This document shows, piece by piece, positions 36,114-48,451 of a stretch of DNA of 64,000 nt. Both the position numbers and the translations under genes were made by a program. The notes under the pieces are model-generated. The model was not told the DNA's origin. It searched no databases and worked only from the letters and a program-made list of their open reading frames with translations. This DNA is from Tetrahymena thermophila SB210 (lineage: Eukaryota; Ciliophora; Oligohymenophorea; Hymenostomatida; Tetrahymenidae), in contig NW_002476360.1 of assembly GCF_000189635.1 (NCBI RefSeq), positions 71,887-135,886 on the forward strand. Reading direction: 5' to 3'. Numbering within the stretch: the stretch's first letter is position 1; each line of letters opens with the position of its first letter.

Positions 36114-38374
36114 TTGAGTTATTATACAAATGCATTTTTTATTTTTTTTATATGTTAATATGTAGCCAATCTTATAAATTCGTTTTGAAGTACCTAAAGC
36201 TTCTATTATAACATTTTCAAATTGATATTTTAAATATTTAAGCTTATTCAAAGAATAAAATCATTATATTTTTAGATAATTTATCCTGAAAAAAAGTCGT
36301 ATTTTACTATTTTAAGTTACTAATATTAATAAATCTTCTTGAGTAGAATATGTTTGCCTGATAATTAGTATTGAAAACAAAAAATATAAGCAATTGATTA
36401 ACTTTTTTATTTTCTAAAATAAATTATATTTTGGTAATCATAAAGTTAATGAATGATCTAATAACAGTTGTAATAATGCAAAAAAAAAAACTAAATATTC
36501 AAGTAAACTAATATTTCATTTGAAAAGTAGATAACTTTATTAAAAATTGTAAATAATTTTTAAACAGCTGATACGAAAATTATTTTATTTCAAAAAAAAT
36601 TATTTAGATAAAAATAAATTAGAAATAAAATTTATAGAAATGAGATTATTGAAGCCAAATTAATTTGTTAAAATTAATTAAATTTATTAATTTAAAATTT
36701 AAAAATATAAATTGAAATTTTTCTATTTTAAATTAAACTTTAAGAATCTTATTAAAAAATACAAATAAATAAATCCTTCTTGTTATTATATTATGGATAA
36801 ACCTAATAAAAATTATTATTAACTTTTAGAAATACAATTTAATTTTATTACTAGAATAAAAAAATGTAATTTATTTAAATTTTAGATGTTAATCAAAATT
36901 AAATTTAATGAGCTTAATTTAAATTTCTATTGCTTATTACTATTTTTGAGATTAATAAATAAACATTATCTCTCATTATAATTTCAAAAAATTAAATTAG
37001 AATATATTTATTTATTGATTTGGTTTTTATTTTTCTTGCCTAAAATTAATATTTAAAAAGTAAACTTCTTTAAATTTAACTAAAAAAAATAAATCAAATA
37101 TAAATTAATTTATCAAAAATAAACATTTTTTTAGAAGTTTATTTTTTGAAAAATGAATTAGCTAACATTTATTTATAAGTCCATCCAACTTCAAATATTT
37201 TTGTTTAAAAAAATCAAATAAAAACTTATTTTTTACAAATATTAGTGCAAAAAAGTGAAAAAATAAGTGTAAAAATAGATATATAAATAAATAGAAAATT
37301 CAATTGAATATTTTTGTTGGTTTTTAAATCTTTGAAAATGTAAATTAATGAGTATATTTATTTATTTTATTTAACTTTATAATTATAGGATAATAAATAA
37401 AAGAAATTGTTATTCAATGTAATTAATTTGAATATATTTTTTAGATAAAAGCAAAAGGTATGTATGCATGTATATTGGAATGCATAAAAGGATCATAAAA
37501 AATATTAATTTACACTAAAAGTTATATAAAATTAAATTAAGACACGTTTCCATAAGAATACCCACTCACAAAAGTGAAAATTAAATTCATCTATGAGCAA
37601 CCCCACTCTGTTTATTTTAAATTATTATAAAAGATTTTTGATAAGCAGTATGCGATTTCTATTCGTTTAGTATATCATCGCAGGTAGAGTCAAATACTTA
37701 CTTCCTTTTAAATTAAAGGAAAAATTGAAAAATTAAATGAAATTTTAAAGATCAAAGATGAAATTATAAAGGATTTTTAAAATTTGATACATGAAACTCA
37801 ATATTAAGTGTTTTATAGAATTATTTATTAATATAGTTTTTTTAAGTATTTAATATAATAGTATTTATTTATTTATTTGTTATAAATTTAAACATTGATT
37901 TGCTTGTTGAGTCAATGTTTGCTTGCTTTAAAACCCTAGTTAGTTAGTTAGTTACAAGTTTTTTAAGTCACATTTTTAGAAATTAATTTTTATTATCAAA
38001 AATCAAAAGAAACATCTTTGATAGTATTTGTGAGGATGAATTAGTTAGTTTTATAATTATAATTTTTATAATTATTATAATTTTAATAATTTATAGCTTT
38101 TACTCAGTTTATATTTTATAATGAGCTTTAAGGATTATTTATCATTAAGTTGTTTATATGAATTTAATTTTTATATTGATTTTGGAATATTTAACAATTT
38201 ACTACATATTAACCATCAATTTTTGTTTCTTTCTTTATCTTTTTTTTTCCGTTTTTTTATAATTTTTGAGAGGTTGTTGTTAATTACCTTAAGTTACTTT
38301 TAATATTAATGTTTTTTATTAGTTAGGAAACAAGAATTTTGTTTGAATAATTAACTTAACCCGATATAACTCAA
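36114..38374. other. Spacer between convergent genes, about 2.3 kb
   Basis: AT-rich with no convincing gene. A less AT-rich patch at about 37540-37700 (GACACGTTTCC, GAGCAACCCCACTCTG, GCAGGTAGAG) has no open frame. It could be an unrecognised small RNA gene, but no tRNA arms or snRNA core are visible. Confidence 0.5.
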
Positions 38375-40276
38375 TCAATCAAAATTCTTTATAGATGATT
38401 AAGAGCAAGCGGAAGGAAGAATGTTGAACTCAGCTATTGAATTTTTTGACTAACTCTGGGTTTAATCACTATCCAATAAATTTAAGGAGTGCTCGATTAT
38501 GTTAATACCTGAAAAGCTTTAAGTAATGACTCTATTATGTTTGGTAGTTTCATGAGGTGTGGAGGTAAGTGCTGTAGAAGAAATGCAAAAACTCTATTTT
38601 CTTGGATTTTTAAGCACTTTAAGCTTATCTAATTAGTCTGGTTAGCCTATGCATTTTTAGAAGTATTAGAGCATTATTAAATGGGAATCCTTATTTTCTA
38701 CTTTTGAGTGAATGAATAACCAGTCTTAGGCATAATTTAACAACCAAAATTCAAAGACGGCACTGTAAGATTAATTCATCAATAAATCTTTTATTAATTT
38801 GTTATTGAACTTCTTCTTTTTTAAGTAAGCTGAGAATCTTTGTCTAAATTGCTCTAACTCTTTAGGCTCTTTCATTCTAAGTAGTTGAGTAACTTTGTCC
38901 TTATTTTCTGATTCGTTTAGGAATGACTTGAAAGCCTTTACAAAATTTTTTACTACATTTTTTTTCTCAGCCTTTGCAAGGTACTCCTTAGTAAAGTCGA
39001 TATCTTGAATTATGTTTGAATAATCATTAAAATCTATTTCAGATTGATTGCTTTCTCCAAATGTGGAGTTAACTTTTACTTATTGAGTTTTATCTTATTA
39101 GCTACCTAAATTTTTACAAGGAGTTTAGATGATAAACTAGCTCTAAAGTGAATTATTTTCGTGTGAGGAGATTTCTGGTCTTTAAAGGAGCTCTATTGCT
39201 ATTTAACCTTGGAGAATCGAGTAAAGATCTTGAGATAAAATCATAGATTATTAAGGAGAAAAAGAGAGTTTTTAGTCAGAGGCGTTCGAGTTATGCTAAT
39301 AGCTGGAAAGAGATTCATCGATTATTAATTTATCACATTTAGGATTAATTTTTTAAATAATATTCTTATCAGCAACATTCTGAGTGGTTTGGTTTAGACG
39401 GGGATTTTCTTTATTAATAAATTACGATTAATTAGTGGATTCCTAATTTTGGTTAGGAGGGGTGATGTAATTATTATTATTTAGAAAAATATTACTTGTC
39501 TGATTAATTAATAGCTATTATTTATTATTATTATTAGTACTGAGTAATGATTTCTGTTCAGATAATTCTGATTTGCAATGATCAAAATTTAAAAATTTTT
39601 AATTCTTTAAACCTTAACTTTCAAATTAGTGGTTTATAGCTTAATCAAAAATGTATTTGTTGCAAGAGGGTTCATTAATCAATGTTATATCTGACAAGTC
39701 AGAGTTGCAGCTTCCTTTGCGCAGTTTAGCTCTGAGAATACTATCCTAAATCAAGCAAGAATCTTCAAATTCTAAGAGCTTTTAGCTAGTTAATTGTGAT
39801 TATTATTGATTACAAGAAGAGCAAATTTACCCAGAAGAGATTTGATTGCAGTATTTTTCTTAATTTTAATTAAGAATATCAATATCAAAATTTATCGTTT
39901 ATTTCTGATTACCATACTAGAAATCAATACTTAATTAAAGTTTTTCATCACAATGTTAGATTTTTGGTACAACTTCTATTGTTTCAATTCTATGTTTTTA
40001 GCTATCATTATTCATCTCCAAGTACTCTGAGCTAGTGTGAGCAGAAATTTACACTTTCAAATTTTTTTTAAGGTCAATTTGCTTTTAAAAAAGCTATCCG
40101 TTATAATATTTAGTACTCCCATTAGTCTTTTAAGGGTGGAGCTACCTGTTGACTTTTATCTGAGAAAATTATTAGGTGGCAGTTTAGTTTTTCTTGTCAG
40201 CTGCTTTTATGACCTCAGTCTGATGAAAGTTTACTTATTTAAAATTGCTTGATGACTATTTTATATTTTGAGTCAT
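38375..40276 (-). CDS. Unknown ciliate-style protein, Gln/Ser/Asn-rich N-terminus with a C-terminal helical domain
   Basis: A single open frame of 633 residues, beginning MTQNIKQSSSNFKQVNFHQT, with an in-frame TGA just upstream of the ATG. Residues 1-410 are low-complexity (Gln, Ser, Asn) with short ordered-looking motifs such as MILSQDLYSILQGQIAIELL. Residues of about 415-560 form a charged helical domain (EYLAKAEKKNVVKNFVKAFK, FRQRFSAYLKKKKFNNKLIK, FEFWLLNYAQDWLFIHSKVE). From general familiarity, this type of C-terminal block is widespread in Tetrahymena and Paramecium predicted proteins, but I know no function. There is no signal peptide or membrane segment. Codon composition is like its neighbours. 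I would not assign a role. Confidence 0.82.
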
Positions 40277-43200
40277 TCGTCAAAATACTAGAAACCTGTC
40301 TCAGAAATTCTGAATAGAAAAGCACCTGAGGAGTTTACAATAATGAAAAATTGTTTTAGTTAGTATTTGCTTATTAAAATTTTCTTTTTTTTTTTTTTTT
40401 GATAGAGAATATTGATTTTTATATTTATGAGAAAGAATACTATTTATTTATTTTTCAAATTTGGTGTTAAAATGAATTATTAAATTTTTAGTTTGTTTGT
40501 TTGTTTAGCTGGATATTCTTTTTATAATTAAAGCTGGTTTTTTAGTTAATATTTTTGCAGCTATTAGCTATTTGGGGTGTTTTAATCTTTTTCTTATTTA
40601 CTTTTTCTTTTTGTTTTGAATTTTTATAAATGATTTATAATTTATTTGTAATTTCATAAAGAATAATTAATCTTCAAAACAAACTAAAAAAAGAAATAAC
40701 AAAATGAATATTTTAAATTACTTTTTCATTTCATTTAATTTAATTTGTTTGGTTTTTTGACCATTAGGAAAAATAAATATTTTGTTTTTCTAAGTTGGTT
40801 TCTGCAAATTTGGATTAGAGTTGCTTATTAATAAGCAATATTTTTACAATTTTGTTAATATTCAAAGATTTAATTACCAATTTCTAATATAAAATTATAA
40901 ATTCATAAATTTTTTCATACTTTGATTACTTTTTTTAATAATATAGACTAGCTTTTCACAAAGCCTTTTGCCATAATAATAAATCTATAGACGAAGAAAT
41001 CGAATTTGATTTGTCATTAATAAAATAAATAAATTTGATTAAAAGTAATTTTCAAAATACTTTATGGACGAATAATTATTATAAACAATTCTTATTACAA
41101 ATAATTTATAATTAAAAATTTTTTCAATCAATTGATTAACAAATAATAATTTAACATTTTTTAATATTTTTATATCTAAATTGTGCTTTTATTTTTATGC
41201 AAAACTTAAAGGAAGATATTAAGTGTATAGAATGAAATGAATAATTGCAATAAATTAATTTTTAGATCAACTCAATCAAAAAAATTTTAAGAAAATTTAA
41301 TTCAATCTTAACTTTAAATTTAAATTAAAAAAGAATGTTATCATCTATTTTTGATTTATTGATTAGTCAATTGCCTTCTAGCCTATTTACATTTAATAAA
41401 AGAATTAGACAGTTTAAATACTTGTGATCTTTACTTGAGAAACGAAGATTGTTTAATACAGCACTTATATTATTTGATTGACATTTAACTAAAGAAATAC
41501 TTACTAAAAATCTAATAAATAGGGCACAATATACTGAAATATAGAGTGAGTCTTTCATACTTTCATTCAAATACTAAAAAATATTCCTCTTTCGAATTAT
41601 TTTATTTATATTAGTGGGGGTTGCTGCTTACTATAAAATAACAATATTATTTGGGAAACACTTAAGTAGACCCCCCTTTTATTTTAATAAATTGAGCTTT
41701 TAAATGGGACAAATGAGATACTAATAGAGAATAGCTAGCTATCATGCTGATAAAAAATATCTAACCTTTTCTTAAAAATTTTTAATTCAGATTAGTAGTG
41801 TTAAAGATTTACATCAAACTAAAATTAATTATAAAAATAAATATTAAAATAAAGCAAAAACATTCACTCATAAACTCATACTTAGTATTTACTAAAAATT
41901 TGTTCAGTATGATTTTGAATCTGATTAATCTACTATAAATTTAATAATTTTAATAGAATTGCTTATATTTTTTCATTCATTTATCCATAAAATTATTTTT
42001 AAACTAGTTCAAAAAAATATTTCTTCAAAGCTTCAAAATCAAATAGAATTTGTTTAATTTGAAGTGAATTTTTAGATTAAAAAACATTTATAAAACCTTT
42101 TAACTAAATGTAAAGAAGCTTAAAAATATTCTTTTATTAAATAATAAAGAAATTTAAATAAAAAATAAAAGACATAGTTAAATATTTTGTATTAAATTAA
42201 GTCTTTAAATTTTTGTTTGTTAAATCAAATATTTAAAATTTAATCATTTAAATTATAAAAAAAATAGCTATGATAAAGATTAGGATAAACAATACAAATA
42301 AATTTCACTTTCTTACCTTTGAATTAACTCATTTTTAACGAAGATTTAAAAAAGCATTTTTAAAAATTTTTTTAACTTAATTCAAAACTTAAATTTGATG
42401 TTCATATTTATTATTTTTTATTTATGAGGTATAATTGAAGTTAAGTATATCTTGTTAAGCCCTAATTTTATTTTGAAAATATATTTTAAGCCATATATTT
42501 TGACTAACTGACATTTTCTCTAAAATTAATTCTAATCAGCTTATCTTCTTTTTAATGTTTTTAAAAATCCGATAAAACATGTTTATAAAGTTATTTAACT
42601 CCCAATTAAAAGTGTTAATAATAATAATTAAGAACATTTTAAAACAATATTATATTATAATTAATTATACATGTCTAAAGTAGTAAATAAGAAAGGAAGA
42701 ACTAAAATACTTTATCTTTATATCATGTTTATTTATTTCTATAGGTAGAAAAGAGATTATAAAGACAAACTCCTTTATTTAATTTGATTTGATTAGCAAG
42801 AAGAAGATAGAATCACTAAAATTATACGAAATTGATACATCCAACATATGAACAAAAAAAGAGTAGTGAAGTGACTCAAAATTAATTTACTTTTCTTCAT
42901 CATTTTATTATCAAATTCAATTAATAATGATGATGTTTTTTAATCAGTAGAGACGTCATCTAGTTTTAGCCATTCGCTTTATCAATTAAAAACTTTTAAT
43001 ATTCCTTCTATTGATAGTAATTATATTCAAAGGTATTTGAAACTATAAAAATAATAATAATATATTATAAAATGTGTATTTTTTTCTTTGAGATTCATTT
43101 TCCTTCATATTTTAGCATCATAATAAAATTTTAATGGAGTTTTAGGTAAAAGTTTTATTTTATAGAAAGTGGCTTTATATTGAAATTAAGTAAATTATAG

Positions 43201-44241
43201 ATTACGTAATCGTATTTTTACGTGCTTATATATGTAAGACAACTTTCATCAAATTTGTATTTCTAAAGAAATACATTAACCTTAATAATTAAATTATTAC
43301 ATAATTAAGCAATCAATCAATAATTAATTAAATTATTTGCAAAAATTCTTAATAATTGGATTGAGTTTTCTCAATAGAAAATAAATATACTATTAAAACT
43401 TTATCCATATTTTGTTTCCATTAATTCAGTAAATATTACATCTTTTTCACCTAAAGACCGAAATGATTTAAATACTTCAATTAAATAAATAAAAATTGTA
43501 AATGCTTCTAAATTAAGCAAACTCTTTCTAATTAATAATAAAATTTTTATTATGATTAAAAATTCCTGATAATTAATTTATGTTAAACAAAAACATAGTT
43601 TATTATAACTTTCTATTACTTAAACCTTTAAAATTCATAATACAAAACAAATGAATCATTCTACACAAACAATCTAGGAAATTTTTTATTTCTTTTATAA
43701 TTTATTATCAGTACTAAAAATGTATTTTTATGAATTACTTTATTAAATATTAATAGACTTATTTATTGATATTGTTGAATTAATTTTTTATTAGTTTCAA
43801 CCATTTATTTATTTAGAATGTTTTATATTATAAAATTATTTAATATTTAAAAAAAAATAAATATCAATAAATTAAATATTTTTATTTATTTTCATAAAAT
43901 AAAATTTTATTTAAAATAAATATAATGAATTAAATAATAATATTTTTTAATAACTATGATTTACTGTTAAAAATAAATTTAATTTCAAATATTCTACAGA
44001 TAGCTTAGTAAACAATTCACAGCCCATAAAATAAATAAAAAAAAAGAGATTATGATTAATATTTAATGGATTATGCCGCTTTTTAATTTATATTTTGAAT
44101 TTGAAAACCTAAATATATTTGTTTAGCTAAAAGATTTGAGTTAAAAAATAAATTTCAATAAATATTAGGTTGAAAAACAAATTTAAAATATCAAAAAAAA
44201 TATAAATAAGTTAAAAATTAATAAAAAAATACTTATTAGAA
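40277..44241. other. Spacer between divergent genes, about 4 kb
   Basis: Mostly featureless AT-rich DNA, including a 17-base T run near 40386 and a patch with GTGGGGGTTGCTGCTTAC near 41615. One possible broken small secreted-protein gene lies at 42848-43183. A short ATG frame at 42671 is too weak to call. Confidence 0.5.
42848..43183 (+). pseudogene. Possible small secreted or membrane protein gene with one in-frame TGA
   Basis: From ATG 42848 the frame reads eight codons (MNKKRVVK), meets TGA at 42872, then continues in the same frame with a signal-peptide-like core (LKINLLFFIILLSNS). A Ser-rich, protein-like mature region follows (DDVFQSVETSSSFSHSLYQL) to TGA 43181. A plausible intron, GTATTTGAAA...TTCTTTGAG at about 43033-43100, would remove the low-complexity part without changing frame. 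The single TGA could be a sequencing error for TGG, a recent inactivating mutation, or a sign that the true start lies in an unrecognised exon. No homology recognised. Confidence 0.35.
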
Positions 44242-44865
44242 ATGCCTGAAGAATTATATATAGCAGGAGGAGTCTTTATTATTATAGTAGGAATATTAGC
44301 TTATTTAGGTTATTATGGAGTTCTTAGTCCTGTCACTGTTTATAATAAGAAATAATATTTTGGTCCTCGCCAATACCTTTATTTCAATCAAAGAATAAAC
44401 TATATCAAAAGTAGTGAAATCTGGAATAAAGTTTGTGAAGCTATGAATAAACATTTCAAATTTGCAGTGCCAGCTGGTTTATACTATGATCCTATTGAAA
44501 TTGTTGAAGATTAAGATAATTGCAGAATAACATTTGGTATTTTGGTAAACCCTGGAGAAGTTAAAAAGATTGAAGCATTTTTAGCAGAATATCCTGAGTA
44601 CAGCTAAACTACTCTTCCTAGCGTCGACGTTATTTATGCAAATTTTCCTTACAGAAGCGTTATGAGTTTCATGTTTGGAGTCAAAAAAGTATATCCTAAT
44701 TTAAAGAAATATATTGAAAAGCATAACATTGAAGTCACATCCTTCATGGAATTGTATGACTTAACATTTGGAAAAACCATTCAATTTTATGCTTTTTATG
44801 GAGATAAATCTAATGCCTACTTCTTAACAGAAGACGAAGCTCCTAAATACAAAAAGTTATCATGA
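44242..44865 (+). CDS. TEX264-like ER membrane protein (GyrI-like domain), short form
   Basis: A single-exon 207-residue protein. An N-terminal membrane anchor (about residues 4-26, AGGVFIIIVGILAYLGYYGV) is followed by a GyrI-like soluble domain. The order matches TEX264: GVLSPVTVYNKK after the anchor, VPAGLYYDP, CRITFGILVNPGE, then VDVIYANFPYRSVMSFMFG, KKVYPNLKKYIEKHNI and FMELYD. In animals TEX264 sits in the ER membrane and is a major ER-phagy receptor via a C-terminal LC3-interacting tail. It also works with p97. Here the protein ends about 20 residues after the GyrI-like domain (APKYKKLS), so the long disordered tail with the LIR is absent. The core role may therefore be older than, or separate from, the autophagy role. 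Confidence 0.85.
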
Positions 44866-45358
44866 AATTAATGTTTAAAAAAAAATATTTTTTGTTACAA
44901 TTTTGAGTTTTTTTGTTAAAAAGTATTTTCTTTTTATTTTTTGAAATTATAATTTATGTTTTTCATATTATTTATGCAAGAGTCACCAAATCTTTCAATT
45001 TTTAATAAATAATTTAAAACTAGTTTGTTTTTTAGGTTAGTAATAAAATTTGTTTTCTATCTTTTAATTTATCTAAATAATTATCAGAAATACAATGACA
45101 GAGAAATAAGAAATCTTATAAAGAGAAAATTTAATGTCTGTTTGCTTGTTTATTTTTATTTATTTATTTAATTATTTAAAGCTTACCTTGAGTATAAAAA
45201 TTTCTCTGGTTTGTGTTTTATAAATATTGGATATTAATAATCAATAATAACTTTTAGTATTCTACTTGAATTATTATAAAAATTCTTTGGTTTATTCATA
45301 CTAAATAAGATCTGCAATATATTTTTGAAGTAAGACTAAAAATTTTGAAAAAAAGAAA
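44866..45358. other. Spacer
   Basis: About 490 AT-rich bases between same-strand genes. No feature recognised. Confidence 0.6.
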
Positions 45359-46911
45359 ATGATAAATTCTGTTAAAATAACAAAAATCATATTCCTGCTG
45401 AGCTTAGTATAAATTTTAGGGACATCATCTAAACGCGAGCTCGAAATGGTACAAGTTTTATTTAGACATGGTGCTAGATACACCATGCATGGTAATCTAC
45501 TAAATTAAGATCCAGAATAAGAAATGCTCATGGATAATAAGGGCTAATTAACAGAAGTTGGAATGAGGCAATTGTATTTATTAGGTAAAAAAATTAGAAA
45601 AAATTATATTATTGATCAAAACTTAATACACCAATAATACAATAAGTAACAAATTCATGTGTAATCGTCAAATGTTAATAGAACTCTTTAGTCTGCCCAA
45701 AGCTTTATGCTTGGTTTATATCCTATTGGAACTGGTTTTTAAATTCCTACTGGAGTCAAAAGCGAATTATTGAGTCCACCTTCATTTACTTCATCAGAAT
45801 CTGACAAAGAATTATTGAATGAGAGTTTTATTAATAATTAAGCTTTACCAAGCGGCTTTTATCCTTATCCCATTCATAGTTTGGGGAACCATGATCATAT
45901 TTTGAACCCTCCTTGCCCTGCTGAAGATGAAATTGAAGAAAAATAATATCAAAAATCAGAAAAATTGATTTAAGAAGAAATTAACAAATACACCTAAGAA
46001 ATTCATACCATCACAAAAAAACTAAATATTAAAGGAAATTTTGTAGCTAAAAATATAACTAAAATTCAAGATATTATTAATACATAGAAATATAGAGGTA
46101 TTGATTATGGAATAACTGAAGATGAATATTAGTTAGTCATGTATTTAAAAGCTTATGTCAAGATTTTATAGTAATTTACATTTGATTACAGCAGATTGAT
46201 TTCGGCACCTCTTTTTAACTTTATATTTGGTCATTTTGACAACAAGGTATAATCTTATTTTATTATTATATCATTACTTACATCATCTCTTATTTAAAAA
46301 TTGAGAAATATTTCTTAAACGAATAAAATTTATATTTTTAACAAATAAGTAAACAACATATTGTTAATATTAAAAGAATTTTTTTTTATAATAATAAATA
46401 GATAAATGACGAAACTAGCTTGAAAATGATAATAGAAAGTACACATGATAGCTAAATAATGCCAATGCTAGTAATGCTTTAATTAATTAATGCTGAGTGC
46501 TTAAAGGCAGACTATGACAATGAAACAAACTATTGTTAGAAATTCCCTCCTTTTGCTTCAAATTTTATTTTTGAACTTTACAGTGTAAGTAAAGATGAAT
46601 ATGAAATTTAAATTAAGTATAATGGAAATTATATAAAAGTCTGTGGAGATAAAATATTTTGTAATTACAAAGAATTTAAGAATTAAATATTAAAAAAGAT
46701 AGTAAGTATGGAAGACTATCCAAATTAATGTGGATTAACAGCAGAAAGCAACTTTGGAAAATAAGATAAAAAGAGTTATATTCCTGTATGGATAGTTGTA
46801 TTCATCGTGATTTTGATTTTAGTAATCATTGGTTTAGTTATTTACATCAAAAAGATTTAAAATGATTTTAACATTCATTATGACAGATTTAAAAATGTTG
46901 TCAGTATCTGA
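45359..46911 (+). CDS. Membrane-anchored histidine acid phosphatase
   Basis: Two exons (45359-46246, 46402-46911) give 465 residues. A signal peptide (MINSVKITKIIFLLSLVQIL) precedes the catalytic signature RHGAR at about 36-40, where the His forms the phospho-enzyme. The second catalytic motif, HD, is at about 311-312 in ESTHDSQIMPML. A C-terminal membrane segment at about 420-445 (VWIVVFIVILILVIIGLVIY) with a short basic cytoplasmic tail anchors the enzyme, so catalysis is extracellular or in the lysosome/phagosome lumen. Six or more cysteines in the second exon fit disulphide bonding. Ciliates secrete and store many acid phosphatases for phagosomal digestion. The substrate is not predictable. 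The order, motifs and topology match the lysosomal/prostatic acid phosphatase branch. Confidence 0.94.
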
Positions 46912-47375
46912 TAAATAAATCAAAAGTGAGCCTTTTATACTTATTATTTACATGTTGTGCTATTCCAGTTTATAATTTGAGAAAACTCTTAAATGAAATC
47001 TTAATTTTTATGTCATACTTTTTAATTTGATAGATCTTAATTAGAAACAAATTATTTATAATTAATGGTAAAATTTAATATTGTTATAACTTAAAATTAA
47101 AAGGTACTTTTTATAATAAATTTTTATTGAAAAAAAATATATAATTTAATCAATTTTTTATATTTAATTTATTTATTGCTCACATTAGTGGAGATAAATT
47201 GTGAGAAAGAAAGAAAGAAAGAAAGAAATAAATAAATACAACATATGTTCTAAATCAAAATTTGAAATTTATAATAATAATTAAAATTTCAAAAAGTAAA
47301 AAAAAAACTCACACACAAAAGAAAAACAGAATATTAGATAAAGTTCTTTCCATCTATAAAAAATTTGGAGAGAAA
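46912..47375. other. Spacer with short (GAAA)n run
   Basis: About 460 bases. A (GAAA) tract at about 47204-47227 passes into AAAT repeats. No gene recognised. Confidence 0.6.
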
Positions 47376-47777
47376 ATGGTTAAAAAGAAAGGAAAAAAAG
47401 GAAAAAAGAAAGGAAAGAAGAAATAGAAAAAGGTCAAGGAATACGATCCTCCCAAATATGAATTACCAGAATACGAAGACCCAGATATTGTGACACCAAA
47501 AGTGGAATTGACTATTAAGTTAGCAAATCCTGTTAATGAAGTACTAACTCTAAAATTATCTGATATTCCAATTACAACTAGAGTCGAATACATAAGATAA
47601 AAAATAGCAGCTATGCACCAAGGAGCAGTAAGTGAGATCATGATTTGTAGAGATAGATTCAACCCTGAAGAAGCATTTGACCCTACTAAAACTCTTGAAA
47701 AATGTGGAATAATTTCAGAAGGCGAAGTCAAATTGTTTTATGATTTCAAACCTGTAACAAACCCACTTTTAGTTTGA
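47376..47777 (+). CDS. Small protein with Lys-rich head and ubiquitin-like fold
   Basis: Single-exon, 133 residues. The first ~22 residues are almost pure Lys/Gly (MVKKKGKKGKKKGKKKQKK). A Pro/Glu linker (PPKYELPEYEDPD) follows. Residues of about 42-128 then read as a ubiquitin-like beta-grasp: VELTIKLANPVNEVLTLKLS, TRVEYIRQKIAAMHQG, EIMICRDRF, TLEKCGIISEGEVKLFYDF. There is no C-terminal Gly-Gly, so it is not a conjugated modifier. It more likely acts as an interaction module. I do not recognise a named family with confidence, and a ciliary or microtubule-associated role is only a guess from the basic head. The antisense strand is also open here; that frame is a shadow. Confidence 0.8.
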
Positions 47778-48451
47778 TAAAGCAGCTATTTAATACTTTA
47801 TAATAATCTAAAAAGCATAATTAAATTACTAATAATTCTCCATTTCATATAAAGTACATATATTTTCTTAATATATTACATGTTTGTTTCTTATAAGTCT
47901 TCATTAGCAATTACAACAACTTTAAAAAGTCCAACCAAATCACTAAAAAAAAAATAAAATAAATAATTTCTTATTTTTATTACCAAACAATAGAATAACT
48001 TTACATAAATAAACAACTTCCACAATTTAAGATAAAATAAGTAAAATATATTTTGAAATACACATTTAGTTAAAAAATATTTAGTTTAATCTTTAAAAAT
48101 TTCAAGGAGATATTTATTGCTAAAATCTTATTGGAAATTAAATAAAATTAATTTGATGAGTTTTCATATAAATTTACATAATAAAAAAATTTTAATTTAT
48201 TTGTTTATTTTCTTATACTTAAATTTATGAAATTATTTTAGTTGAGATTTAAAATTTTAATTTTTTATGATTATCTATTATCTATCTATCTATCTGATAG
48301 TAGGTTTAATATATGTATATGCGATATAAATTTTGTATAATTTTTGTACTATATAGATATTAATTAATATTTGGTTGATTATTATTTAAAATCAGTCTTT
48401 AATTTTTAGTTTAGCAAGAAAAGAAACAAAGAAGTTATTTAGTAATTTAAA
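47778..48451. other. Spacer with short (ATCT)n run
   Basis: About 670 AT-rich bases. A few ATCT units near 48276-48296. No gene or RNA recognised. Confidence 0.6.

Noticed and set aside
37200..37700. Minus-strand open frame and a less AT-rich patch near 37540
   Set aside because: The frame is Leu/Ile/Tyr-rich low-complexity with no recognisable motif. The patch shows no tRNA arms, snRNA core or stable hairpin I could identify.
38121..38303. 60-codon plus-strand frame
   Set aside because: Phe/Leu-rich translation of poly-T-rich spacer, with no signal or conservation argument.
41610..41690. GGGGGTT and CCCCCC patch resembling telomeric GGGGTT repeats
   Set aside because: Only a single unit on each side, with no tandem repeat, so it is not telomeric or a chromosome-end remnant.
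42671..42830. Short ATG frame (MSKVVNKKGRTK) with a possible intron
   Set aside because: Several incompatible splicing options and no protein-like sequence of useful length.
47354..47731. 125-codon minus-strand frame opposite the ubiquitin-like gene
   Set aside because: It is the antisense shadow of the Lys-rich and beta-grasp coding sequence. Its Phe-rich end simply mirrors the Lys codons.
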